Below are positions 44,047 to 54,399 of a stretch of 58,072 bases of DNA, piece by piece (the stretch's first letter is position 1; each line of letters begins with the position of its first letter). Below the pieces are notes generated by a model. The model saw only the letters and a list, made by a program, of their open reading frames with translations, did not search any database and had not been told where the DNA came from. A program made the position numbers and the translations under genes. Origin of the DNA: Pezicula radicicola (lineage: Eukaryota; Ascomycota; Leotiomycetes; Helotiales; Dermateaceae); NCBI GenBank assembly GCA_003008705.1, contig PDUO01000098.1:66463-124534 (forward strand). Direction: 5' to 3'.

Positions 44047-45195
44047 ATGTCTTCCCACCCTCAAAGCTCTCTTCCCTCCCCTCCCTCCCCTCCGGAAAGA
44101 GGATCAATCCGCGCGATTCTACTTGCAAATCCTTCCAGGCGTTTGTACACCCACCCACTGGAATGGAAGGATCAATTGGAATACTTGAGCTACAAGCTTC
44201 ACCCCCCGTCGCGGTCCCTCGACCATAAATTCGTGGGCGACGAAACCATGCAGAATGTTCCCCTTCCTCATGGCTCAGAATGGAACGATATCCGCGGAGC
44301 TGTCCTTGAAGTCCAAGATTGTAGGAAGAGAAAGTCGAGAGATGAGCAAATGCGTACCCTTTTCGCGAAACTATCCGCAGCGGCAACTGGATCACAACTG
44401 CAAAGGTCTGCATCCCGTTTTCCACCAATACAACGCTAGACGATAGCTAATTGCCACCTTTGAAGTGATTATTTGGCATTTCAATACGATGGCCGTACTG
44501 TGGCAAAGATCCGTGTGCCCCTAGTTTTCTGCGATCAGCAATCAACTCAGGATCCAGCCTGGGCATACATAGATGGAACTTGGTCTTCGGAGCAGCGATA
44601 TAACTTCCACAGCCGTCGGAAAAGGTCATTTTCATATGCCACGCGAGCGGTCCAAGATGTCAAAGATCTCCCTCTCGATCCCCTCTACGTCGCCATCTTG
44701 ATTGCTCTAGCTCAAAAGTCGAGAGGAGCAAGACCACCTCATGCATCCAAGACGTCGCAGAAGGTACGTCAGCGATTTACTAATCCATGCTCAAATTACT
44801 GATATATTACCTTATAGGTCTCTCTCTTCGTCCCAGAACACACCGCAGCCACCAGCTCAACGGATAAGCAAAGCAATCCGAGCCGCATGCCTCAAGCTTT
44901 GGTCACCAGCTTAAAGCAGTACACCACGACCATCACCGACGAGTATTTGCAGAAATTCGATGATCCCTATCACTTCCACGACAGTGCTCTGCATATTCAC
45001 CAGGAATCGTTCCGTATCGGTCTGCCATCAACTATGTTCCAGGCAATACAAGAAGCTTCTCGTGCTCAGAATCTATCATTGGTTCCCTCGACTATAAGGG
45101 AGAAAAGAAAGGCGCTGGGCGATATCACAGGGGTGGCCAATAAAGTACGACGAACGGAAATGGTCGAGGCGGATGGGAACAAGAGACGAGGTTGA
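44047..45195 (+). CDS. Unknown three-exon protein, 344 residues
   Basis: The model joins 44047-44405, 44466-44763 and 44818-45195. Introns are 60 and 54 bp (donors GTCTGC and GTACGT) and phases agree. The chosen ATG follows CACACC; an upstream in-frame extension lacks ATG. Domain texture: a Ser/Pro N-terminus, a compact part (YLAFQYDGRTVAKIRVPLVF, PAWAYIDGTWSS), then LPLDPLYVAILIALAQKSRG, VSLFVPEHTAA and YLQKFDDPYHF. It closes with a basic tail (KRKALGDITGVANKVRR) that could be nuclear. This arrangement is known to me only as a conserved ascomycete hypothetical family. It pairs head to head with the 392-residue gene. Confidence 0.7.
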
Positions 45196-45199
45196 ACAG

Positions 45200-46400
45200 C
45201 GACATACATTAAGCATTCAAGGATTGCGGAGGAGCCATTTAATACAGGGTCATAGCAATAGGCGAACCGTTCTCCAAACCCAAGCTCTCGATGTGCTAGA
45301 TCAGAGGGGGTTCAAGATATAGGACATATTCGACGAGGTGTTTGAGAGTGGTTGCGGGCCGGCTGGAGTCTGGGTTAGGGAGGAGGTTCAGGGGTCTGGG
45401 ACAACTGGGGGAGCTGTATCAAAGGATAAGGATCACGTTCTTGACGAGGTTGCTTTGGAAGATGTCCCAAACACCAAGGACGAAATGTCTACTTTTCTAG
45501 GAGACGAGTTGTCCAAAACCAGAAAGGATGAGAAGGAGATCGGCTTGATATGGCCTGGGCCTGAAGTCGTCGAGGAGTTGGCTAGAATGGCAGAACCTCT
45601 GTTCACCTTTGCTGCTACCAGAAGGTGTGACTATAATCCTTGCCTTACGATCTCTTTTCGACGTAAGTCCTTATCGGCTATTAGACTTATCTCACACTGA
45701 CCCGAAGCTAGACCTATAAGAACAGCGAGTTGACTGGTTTTTTTTACGCTTACCGATTTTTACTTAGCTACCGCTCACTAGCTGACTCGTTGCCCCTCTA
45801 GCTCTATTCTTCCGCTATTATCTTTGCCCTAAAAGCAAGTCTTATTCGAAGTACATTCTAGAATTGTACACCGAGTTGGATTTCACAACAACCAGAGGTG
45901 GAGTCGGATTGGAATGCCGTCCAGCAGACACTCGAGGGCTATAGCGATCGGGTCACCTCTGTAGCCTTCTCACACGACTCGAAGCTCCTAGCGTCGGCGT
46001 CAGGCGATAAGACAGTTAAGATCTAGGATACGAGCACTAGCTCCGCGTCACGCTTGAGGATTGATGACTTCTACGACGACGTTTATTTACAGACATGGAC
46101 CCACGGCGCCTCCCGGAAGTAGTAGGTAGTCTAGAAGTACGGGAGCTTAATCTACCTTATTGTAGGCTAAGAGGCACGTTGGCACCTCCTGCTGGTGTGG
46201 GAGCGAGAGTACAAACACCTCGAGACCGAAGATCGGCCACGTCTATACACTAATATACTAATATAGGGACCTACACACTTGCAGCAATAGCTCTATAGAT
46301 GGATTGGACCCGTTGGCCCGTCACTTACAAGAATGTTCGTTGGGTCTTAAGCATTGCCCAGGAGGGTGTATTATGTAAGACTTTATAGAATAAATTTGCT
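45200..46400 (+). pseudogene. NACHT-WD40 NLR fragment
   Basis: At 45430-45640 the frame reads DEMSTFLGDELSKTRKDEKE, then GLIWPGPEVVEELARMAEPL and FTFAAT. This is the segment after the NACHT ATPase core in fungal NACHT-WD40 proteins. At 45838-46073, IRSTF, a TAG, NCTPSWISQQPEVESDWNAV, QQTLEGYSDRVTSVAFSHDS and DKTVKI give the linker and first WD40 blade. A TAG then replaces the Trp of the blade-ending WD, and GHS reads GYS (His to Tyr). All these are C-to-T or G-to-A. The P-loop part is missing and little is recognisable past 46100. Confidence 0.75.
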
Positions 46401-46517
46401 TTAGAGATAGAGGAGGTAACTCCATATAATTTCATTGTAACAAAACGATTGATTCTCGTGAAGAGCGACATTAGGCTTATATAAGCTTAAGACATCGGAA
46501 ACGAAAGTCATAAAATC

Positions 46518-47094
46518 TCATCCACCATCCTGCCAAGGTCCATGAAATCTTTTATACTGCTGACAATGCCACTTGAAGCTGCCCTTACGTGAGAAGAATT
46601 TGCCATACTTCTGGCAATCCCGTTCTAGGCATTGATAAGATCGAGAAGGGTCCGGCTCGTGCTTTTCGTGAATGTGCCGCTGGAGATGGGATGACGAATC
46701 GCATGCGATTTTGCAGGGGCTGTAGGGGCACTTCCAGTCTCTGTTGTGCGTCTTCCTGTGCTGGCTATATGTACCGTGCATTAATAACAGACTAGAAGTG
46801 GGAGGCGGAGTCTTACTTCAGGTCACATTGCCTCTTAAATGTCTTCCCGCATATGTCACAAATAAGATGATCGGCTGGGTGGGAGCTAAGAGGGAGTAAT
46901 CGAGGAGAGCTATCCGATAAGGACGCGGAAGAATGCAGTGAAATGTCGGTTGATTCTGATGACACAGATAGATGAGACGACGCCGCTGTGGATATAGTAC
47001 TCGCAGAGCCAGAAACGGGGAGTCCTTGAGTTTGGTCGGGGGTGTGGTTATGTTGTGTTTTGTTTTGTTCGGTTGAAGGTGTCCCCAGATTCAA
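46518..47094 (-). CDS. C2H2 zinc-finger protein, start unresolved
   Basis: Two exons are supported: up to 46817, a 52-bp intron (donor GTAAGA, acceptor ATAG), then 46764-46518. The junction completes a classical finger CDICGKTFKRQC followed by HRKTH with correct spacing. A second finger-like unit is WKCPYSPCKIACDSSSHLQR with HIHEKH, and a third CLERDCQKYGKFFSRKGSFK with HCQQYKRFH. The stretch before the fingers is Ser/Thr-rich. No ATG occurs in frame in the first exon: the frame is open from about 47240 with only TTG near 47094, so the true start must lie in an upstream exon. Probably a nuclear DNA-binding protein. Confidence 0.65.
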
Positions 47095-47382
47095 CGGAGA
47101 TTTTTCAGTTGCCCAAGATCGAAGTAGTATCGCACTGAAGTCGCAGTTGCAAGGTTGGTTATTGAAATCGTGCCAACAGAAATCAGAAATGAGTGTGCAG
47201 TTGTTTGGCCTCGCGCCGAGAGAACGGAGGCCGGCTCCTTAATAGATTAAGATAGAAAGCTGTTGCAGCGCACAGTTGGTTTGAAGACGGAAAGATTGTT
47301 GATACGGAAGGATAGAGGATGACAGATTAAAAAGCTTTTATGAGGTCCTGATGCCCATGAGGTGGAGCTGTCCACATGTACC

Positions 47383-47695
47383 AAGCCCAAAATGTAACGA
47401 TCCCGCAGGTCTTCTGCATACACAAGCACTGTTCAGGGCCTCGAAAATGCTGCAAATAGGTTAACATTTAACCCACTTGCAGAATGTATCAGATCCACTT
47501 TCGGACATTTTGAGGTGCTCAATGGTCGCCTAGCGTTGAAGCCCGAAATGTGACGACCCCGCATGGCGTCTGCATGCATGACAACTGTTCAAGGCCTCAA
47601 AATGCTGCAAATTGGCTGGTACTTAATCTACTCGCAAAATGCATCAGACCACTTTCAAACATTTTGAGGCCAGCAATGATCGCCAGCAACGCCTG
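47383..47695 (+). repeat. Tandem duplication, 156-bp period
   Basis: AAGCCC(A/G)AAATGT(A/G)ACGA starts at 47383 and again at 47539, and similarity continues for the full period (CTGTTCA(G/A)GGCCTC, AATGCTGCAAAT, ACATTTTGAGG). The copies are moderately diverged. No coding role is seen. Confidence 0.7.
47593..47671. repeat. 79-bp unit with perfect 12-bp terminal inverted repeats
   Basis: GGCCTCAAAATG (47593-47604) is exactly inverted as CATTTTGAGGCC (47660-47671). The matching segment of the first tandem copy (about 47438-47513) has a degraded version of both ends. Confidence 0.6.
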
Positions 47696-47966
47696 GCATC
47701 CCTGAACTGATAACACATTGAATTTAGCCTTTCCAGTAGTACGACCTCTTTACAGGGACATCATATTACATGTTAACACATGTCTCGTAGCTCTTATACC
47801 AACATAGCTATGCAAGTATAAAAGAATGTTGAGCTCTAACTAATTTCCTAAATAATCGCACAGCAACTTTCTCCTCAGGTGAGAGTTCTACGTCTCTACA
47901 GAACGAGTTAATCGGTGTCATCCTACACTCTTCTATCCCAAAATTTAGTCGTAACTACCCCGCATC

Positions 47967-48602
47967 ATGGGCAGGAATAACGTCCGCAGCGGCGACGGTC
48001 TTCTCTCGCGAGCTGGTAGTAGCATAGAAATACCATCTGTCATCCCTGAGTTTAACGACATGCCTATCGTCATCATTGGCTACAACTTCACCCAAGACGA
48101 CTTGGACCAACACGTTAATCTGATCCGTTACGGGCACAACGGCGCATGGGCACAGCTTCTATCGTCTGTCCCCAGAACTCTGGGAGAGCTGCCAGAACAG
48201 CCAAAGATAGCATACGGACCGGCAGACCAGCGATCTACTATCCCTAAAATTCACGTCAGTCAAGGGATGAAGGACCCTCAACACTCGAGACGTTATCTGC
48301 CGCAGGACACAGAGCCGGACAATCTAAAACTGCCTGATTTGGCCTATATTTTAGTAGTCCAAGGTTCCAGCGGTATGTTTCGTTCAAAGCTTGTGTTAAA
48401 CACCAACTTGCGAATGGCTGGGGCTGAGATGTTTTGTGAGGTTGTGAATGGCTTCTCGGTTGTGTTTACCGGTGCTGTACTTAAGACGAACTTGAAGAAG
48501 CGTGGAGATTTGGACTACGGCTTTAAGAAGGCGGACAGCTTGGATGAGTTGGTGGCTATGGATGCAGACGAGTCGCAGAAGGTTATCGGAGTATTGTGTT
48601 GA
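47967..48602 (+). CDS. Unknown single-exon protein, 211 residues
   Basis: An uninterrupted frame starts with ATG at 47967 after an A/C-rich leader. Segments such as MPIVIIGYNFTQDDLDQHVN, LAYILVVQGSSGMFRSKLVL and AEMFCEVVNGFSVVFTGAVL have alternating hydrophobic character of a small alpha/beta fold. No signal peptide or membrane span is evident. I recognise no family. Codon texture and length support a real gene. Confidence 0.55.
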   Translation: MGRNNVRSGDGLLSRAGSSIEIPSVIPEFNDMPIVIIGYNFTQDDLDQHVNLIRYGHNGAWAQLLSSVPRTLGELPEQPKIAYGPADQRSTIPKIHVSQGMKDPQHSRRYLPQDTEPDNLKLPDLAYILVVQGSSGMFRSKLVLNTNLRMAGAEMFCEVVNGFSVVFTGAVLKTNLKKRGDLDYGFKKADSLDELVAMDADESQKVIGVLC

Positions 48603-49077
48603 TACTTGTATTTACGGCGGCGTGGTATACTCGTGTGTGGTATTTGTGAAGACAATGGCGAGTCGAAGTGGATTGCGAAGTAGCTGTACACAAACATGGA
48701 AATTCTAATACTTAGAATGATCGCATCCTATTGTGACACCAGTGGTTACCTAGTATAACGTACGCCCAGATTCAAGCACTCTATTGACAATTTCATAGAA
48801 CCTCTAGACTATAGTATAAGTTGCACCTAGCCCTGACTAGAGTTTTCTTGACATCTTCACCTAATTTAGCGGGTGGTGTCTTTTTTAAGCTTCTTACCTC
48901 ACCCTCTCCCCCTAGTTCTACCAGGTTTATCTTTATTTTCTTCTTTTTTAGTATAAGGTCTACCTTCTACAAGGATACGCGTCACGTCCAGGTCTAGTTA
49001 GGTTCATTTTCTCTTCCACCTCTTTCTACCACCTTTACTCTCTTACTTGTAGCTACCTCGCTACTTCTACCTACTCC
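48603..49077. other. Non-coding spacer
   Basis: No gene seen. The second half is pyrimidine-rich (CTTCTACCTACTCC-type runs) and leads into the OrsD-like start at 49078. Confidence 0.4.
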
Positions 49078-49560
49078 TTGCTCTTCCTTTCCGACTTGCT
49101 TACCATGGATTTCCTCTACTTTAAGTCCATCTATAAGGTCCTTATCTGCCTTCGCTGTAAATACGAGTTAGTACGAAATACCGTCAAAAACCACTTGAAA
49201 TCTACACACAAAGGCCAATTATCAAGCAGAAACATTAAGGATTGTCTTTATCTCGTTGCTACAATGGACCTCCAAGCACCTGAGCTGGTATAGCAGATAA
49301 TAATCCAACCTAGCAGCCTTCCCATCCCTCACCTGAACTAGTAAGGAAAGGGGTGGCCGACTGTGTAGACTATTAGCCGACAGAATTACACCAACCAGCC
49401 TAGCCCACGAAATTCGATTTCAGATCCTATATCGAAGCCTTTGCATAGGACTTGACATGGGCCTTAATATAGGCTCTGGTAATTCGGTTTAGAGCCCACT
49501 TGTAAACGCATATTAAAGCCTATATAGAAGTAGTAGCAATGTCGACAATAGTTTAGCTTT
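49078..49560 (+). pseudogene. OrsD-like N-terminal fragment with C2H2-type finger
   Basis: The frame MDFLYFKSIYKVLICLRCKY, then ELVRNTVKNHLKSTHKG, has the C-X2-C...H-X4-H element that opens fungal OrsD-like (DUF3505) proteins. After LQAPELV there is a TAG where Gln fits, and the frame goes on QIIIQPSSLPIPHLN before decaying. It is the third copy of this family in the window and the only one with the finger clearly readable. Confidence 0.6.
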
Positions 49561-51687
49561 TCGCACTTGCTCTAGAGAAGCTATATAAAAACTAGGCGGC
49601 AGTTTAAAGAAGCTGTCAACTACACATCAGGTGTGGTCTAGTGCTATAGCAAGAGTTATATGGCTATTTTGCAATTGTCTTATTTTGTCATTTTAATCCT
49701 TCCTTCCTATAGGATTCGTAGGAATGGACTTAAACCACAGACATTCTAAAAGGATCAATTCCTATACTAATTGAGGCCTTTCGGATGTTGTTTCTATTGT
49801 ATATAGGCTACTAGGCTCTCCTACAATAGAGAGAGCAATCACTTCCAATTTAGTGCCCTTTATACCATATTTTGACATCCTATATATTAGGCCCACTAAG
49901 TGGTTCGATATTAGGTGATTGTCTATACATTGGTATCGGCTAGCAGTGAGCCGCAGAAGCACCTACCTATGTAAACGGATACCTTGAAACCCTCTAAGAC
50001 TTCTAGGTCCGAGGACGTTATTGGAAGAGAGAAGAGTTTACTTGTTGCTTTTTACTTACGTAATATTCTTCTTTGGGGTAGATATATTGTTGGTACTGAC
50101 TTCCTAAGGCTAATATAACCCTTCATTCCAGTGGTAACTTAGAATACTCTAAGAGAGGTGGCAAATTCCAGAATATATAGTAACATGTGATAAGCTATAT
50201 AACGCACTCTTATATTATAGGCTTTATATTTTCGATTATGTTCTTTGTTATATTTCTACTTAATAAACTCTGGATAATAACTTTATTCTAGCCCAAAAGC
50301 GTTTGCGAGCGTGTTTCTAGGTCGGCCTTAAGCCTCTCTTTTCGCTATATTCGCTCCATCTTATTTGTGTATATTGCGCTCGGACTAGTGCTTAAACTAA
50401 CTGTACACTACTTATGTACTATTGTATCAGCCTCCAATAGATTCGTCTTTTAGAACTATTAATGCTTTTTCAGGACAAGGAGTAGAGGGTTCGATTTCAC
50501 CTAATACATTTCCTATTTGCAGAAGTAAAAGGCAACGGATTATTTTCTCTAATTCCCTCTCTGATTTCCACTAAAGTATTCTTTTAAGATGGTTGTACGT
50601 TTTATCCTTAGTGCTTAAGTACAATAAACACTGGTCTCTTTTAGAGAACAAATTTAACTTTATAGTAGTGTACTAGGGATTAGTTGAATTTCGGTCAGGT
50701 GATTAGGCTTGGCCTATATAGTCTATAAAATCAAGGCCTAAAGCCTTGAAAAGTAATAATAAATTAATATTTATTTTATATTAACCTTACCTTTAATTAT
50801 ATTAACTATTTAATAGCTTTATTATATATTTATTAATTTACTTATTATTATATTCTACCCTCTACTCTATGTCCTACAACTCTAATATATAACTCCTTGA
50901 TTTGCCTATCTACAATATAATACTACGATCTTTGCTAGTCTTAGTGAAATGCTTGTTACGAACTAGAAAGAGAACATTCCTTAACTCCTTGCCTAGATCC
51001 TTAAGACTATAAAACTCTAGTACAAACTCTGTATTTATGTCCTTAAACCCAACCATGTGACCCCGTTTTTAATTAGCAATTTGCCTGTAGTCCCTAGTAC
51101 ACTAATCCCAAAGCATACTTGTCGTTATTGGCCTCACCCTCCTCGTCGGCTTTGAACATAGAGTAGCTGATTCCTCCCGGCCGCCTCTATCTTCATGACC
51201 GTAGTGCATGCACATCTATATAATCACGTAGAAGAATGACTCGAGGTCGTGTCGGTGAGTGTGGCCCTTGCCTTGGAGTACCTCAATCGCTATGAATTGT
51301 ATAGTGTCCGTCCGGTGAGTAGCTCCATTCAGCACACTGTCTAAATCCTTCGCTAATCCTAATTAAATTTTAAGGCACTTTAGAAGATACCTAGTATATA
51401 AATGTTAACCTTTTGGGGATTAGAAGAAAGAGGACTAGAAAAGGAGTTAAGTAACTTCTAAGAATAGCTACAAAATGAAATTCTATTTGAATGAATAGAG
51501 TGACGAAAATGGCAATATACTAAGAGAATAGCCTAAAATGCGTTCAGTTCAAACGTTAATAGTATGGATGCTACTACGTACGTTTCCGGCCCTTCCAGCC
51601 CCGAACTAGTAGGTATTAGCTCCTATAGATTCAATAAACCCCCTTAGCGTCGAACCTTATATTATATATTCAACTACATTACTAGGT
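49561..51687. other. Long gene-free stretch
   Basis: No supported coding sequence over about 2.1 kb. Composition alternates between ordinary intergenic DNA (49.6-50.7 kb, 51.0-51.6 kb) and AT-rich RIP-like patches (50.74-50.87 kb). A short minus-strand frame at 49762-49962 has no coding texture. Confidence 0.45.
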
Positions 51688-51689
51688 TA

Positions 51690-52131
51690 TAATTATCCGT
51701 GGATTGCTGATTTTATACTAAAACTTACTTATAAATCTAGTATATTTCTCCTCTAAATAATATAACAACTATATCTAATTTTAAGATATATTATTATTTT
51801 AAATAAAATACCTAGGGTTTACTAAGATTAATTAATTATTTTTATAGAATTAAAGGTTAGAGATAATTTTAAAAATTAAGGTACCTAAAAAAAAGATGAT
51901 TTTAAGTAATTTTAAGTATAAATTTATAATTTCCTCTACTAAAATTACTTTAAGGTTAAATAAAAATATAATATAAAGGAATAAGATATTTATAAAGAAT
52001 ATAAATTAAAGATATCTTAAAAAAGTATAGATATATTAGATTTTTATATTAATTATATAAATATAATACTAAAAACTTTTAAAGTACTTAGAGTAAATTT
52101 TAGTATAAAATCGGTAATCTACGGATAATTG
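51690..52131. mobile_element. 442-bp MITE with 40-bp TIRs and TA target duplication
   Basis: The left end (51690-51729) starts TAATTATCCGTGGATT. The right end (52092-52131), inverted, starts CAATTATCCGTAGATT. The 40-bp arms match at 35 positions and all five differences are C/T or G/A. TA flanks both sides (51688-51689 and 52132-52133), as for Tc1/mariner-type insertion. The interior is AT-rich without a transposase, so it is non-autonomous and RIP-aged. Confidence 0.85.
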
Positions 52132-52133
52132 TA

Positions 52134-52714
52134 GACGGTTACTGTACCTTTGAAAGAGGAAAATGAAAACTACTTCTAAAATAGTTTACCAATATTTTAA
52201 CTCTATTAATACTGCTTAAAGATTAGGAGAACTCAACTCTTATTATAGAGTGGTTGAACGCGGAAATCTTATACGATCTAGCCACAATTATTTAAGCACG
52301 ATCGTCCGTTTGAGGCATTATGTCTTCCCTGTCTTGAGTTATAAAGGAAGAACTGTGTAATTGGTTCAAAAATCAAACATTTATATCGTTACGATCGTTG
52401 AGAACTGCCGGTGTTAGAATTAATCCCTTGTGGTATTCCGTTACAACGGTTTTAAACGATTCTTTCTCAATCTTTGTGGTTACTTATTACGAAAGCCATT
52501 CTAATAACTTTTAACTATGTCCTCATCAATGGTAGTTTTTGCAGTTTCCAGCCAGTCATTTATATCTCCTCAATTTGGGTTACTCTTGTATCTTGATTAT
52601 TTAGGAGATGGCGTTACAAGGCCATCGGCTGTCAGCCCTCTTTTCATAGTCTAAGAACGATTTCAATAATTATGGTATAACTTGAAGAAGGACTATACAC
52701 TGACTTAAAGGCAG
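52134..52714. other. Upstream region of the rhodopsin-like gene
   Basis: No gene is evident. The first exon and start codon of the gene to the right must lie here, since its first readable exon follows an acceptor (CTGAC branch, then GGCAG at 52714). I could not choose a single start. Confidence 0.4.
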
Positions 52715-53860
52715 AGCCTCGATGAGTACAATGCACAGACTCGAGTTCCTCAATGGATTGCTGGTAGCATTATTCCGATGGTACTAGCATCGATCTTCGT
52801 CATAGCGAGGCTATACACACGAGGTTTTATCGCACAAAATTGGGGAATTGATGATACCTTTATTACATTAGCATGGGTACGTTCTACCTTCCAAATTTAT
52901 TGTCTGTCCATGAACTTAGTTTACCAGATCTTGAATATAGGTCTCACTGTTCTTTACCTCGTCTTCTTGGACTACGGTGCCGGCAGACACCAGAACCTTC
53001 AAACACCCTATCAAATCGTCAAGGTCATGCAAATAAACTTTTCCGGCCGCATACTCTACGCTCTTATCCTATGCCTGACAAAACTTGGAGTCTGCGCTTT
53101 ATACATGCGATTTTTCGAAGATCGGAGAACGAAATGGATTCTGTACGGTTTCATGGCATTCATCGTTCTCTCCACAATCACTGTTGAGTTCATTATTGTC
53201 TTCCGCTGCTACCCGTTTAAGAGCTGGTGGAACGATATTATGGCGTGGTTCAAGTGCACAACGTACCCGGTGATGACTTATATGGTTGGAACAAGCAACA
53301 TCTTAAGTGATGTTCTTCTTCTGGTTTTCATTTTACCGCACATCCGTATGTTCTCGAAGTTAGATCCTTTGCCAGGTAATGACTAACAAAATATAGTACC
53401 AATGAAATTACCGCTAAAGCAAAAGATAGCGCTTCTGATAATTCTTTCTATGGGTGTCCTCGTCATTATCGCATCTAGTCTACGCCTACACTTTGCGATT
53501 AAGAGCGAAGCTAACCCTGACCTTAGTTGTACGTCTTCCCTTCGCGTTGTTCTCTTTTACCTATGTCTCCTCCCTATACACCTTCTATCGACTCTTAATC
53601 TTATACCTTCTCACTAAATCTTCATCGCAGGGACCGCTATAGATATAGCAATCTGGTCTTCTATCGAAACTAACACCGGCCTTTTTTGTGCTTCTACACC
53701 GGGCATTAAACCCTTAATCCATCGTTTTATAGAAAGGCTTCCAAAGTCTAAAAGTAAGGAATCGCCGTTAGATGTTCCTTCACAGTCGCTAGATATTAAA
53801 GTATTAGGACAACAATCTCAACCTATCTCTTATTACTTAACCAACCCAGGGCTGGGTTGA
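52715..53860 (+). CDS. Rhodopsin-like fungal membrane protein, 5' end missing
   Basis: Readable exons are 52715-52876, 52928-53375, 53397-53528 and 53631-53860. The first and third introns are ordinary (51 and 102 bp). The second would be only 21 bp (GTAATGACTAACAAAATATAG), yet both sides join in the family pattern (KLDPLP, then MKLPLKQKIALLIILSMGVL). The protein matches the fungal seven-span rhodopsin-domain family: LASIFVIARLYTRGF, WGIDDTFI, LTKLGVCALYMRFF, YPVMTYMVGTSNILSDVLLL, then AIDIAIWSSIETNTGLFCAS (the WxxIE...CAS signature). The last codons (YYLTNPGLG) come from the repeat that begins at 53840, so the native C-terminus is replaced. Function in this family is unknown and it may be a pseudogene. 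Confidence 0.75.
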
Positions 53861-53945
53861 TTTAATTTTAGTGGTGGCAGAATAAGGCGGTTATAAGACA
53901 TAGGGGCTGGGTTGGTTTATTTTCAGGGCTGGGTTGGTTTATAAA
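53840..53945 (+). repeat. CTGGGTTG repeats with a terminal palindrome
   Basis: CCAACCCAGGGCTGGGTTG forms a palindrome at 53841-53859. GGGCTGGGTTGGTTTA-like units recur near 53906 and 53927, giving three direct copies within 100 bp. They mark the edge between the rhodopsin-like gene and the RIP-hit right end. Confidence 0.65.
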
Positions 53946-54235
53946 AATAAGTAGGAAGGAGGTTATATAAGAAGTTATAAATATCAAGAAATAATAAACT
54001 ATATATAGTAATTCTAATCCTATTCTTAGAATCATGAAATTCAAAGTTAAAGGTATATTATAATTATTTATATTTATTCTTATAGTTTTAGTATTTATTA
54101 CTCTTAAGCTTAGATAATCTAGGTAGGCTTATATATATAGGGGTTTATATTATACAGGAAGAAGAGAAGATATATAGAGGACAGAGTCTATATTAATATT
54201 ATATTTAGAGTAAATAATTATCTAAGTAATAAAAG

Positions 54236-54390
54236 TAACTAAGCTATAAACTAGTTAAGCTATAAATAATCAAGTTATAAACTACTAAGTTATAAACAAT
54301 TAAGCTATAAATAACTAAGCTATAGATAACTAAGTTATAAATAACTAAGTAACTAATAACTAAGTTATAAACTAACTATAAACTAGTTTA
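54236..54390 (+). repeat. Tandem repeat, about 15-bp unit
   Basis: Roughly nine units of the form CTAAG(T/C)TATAAATAA, with C/T and G/A differences between units. It lies in AT-rich DNA upstream of the OrsD-RecQ element. Confidence 0.65.
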
Positions 54391-54399
54391 ACTATCTAC

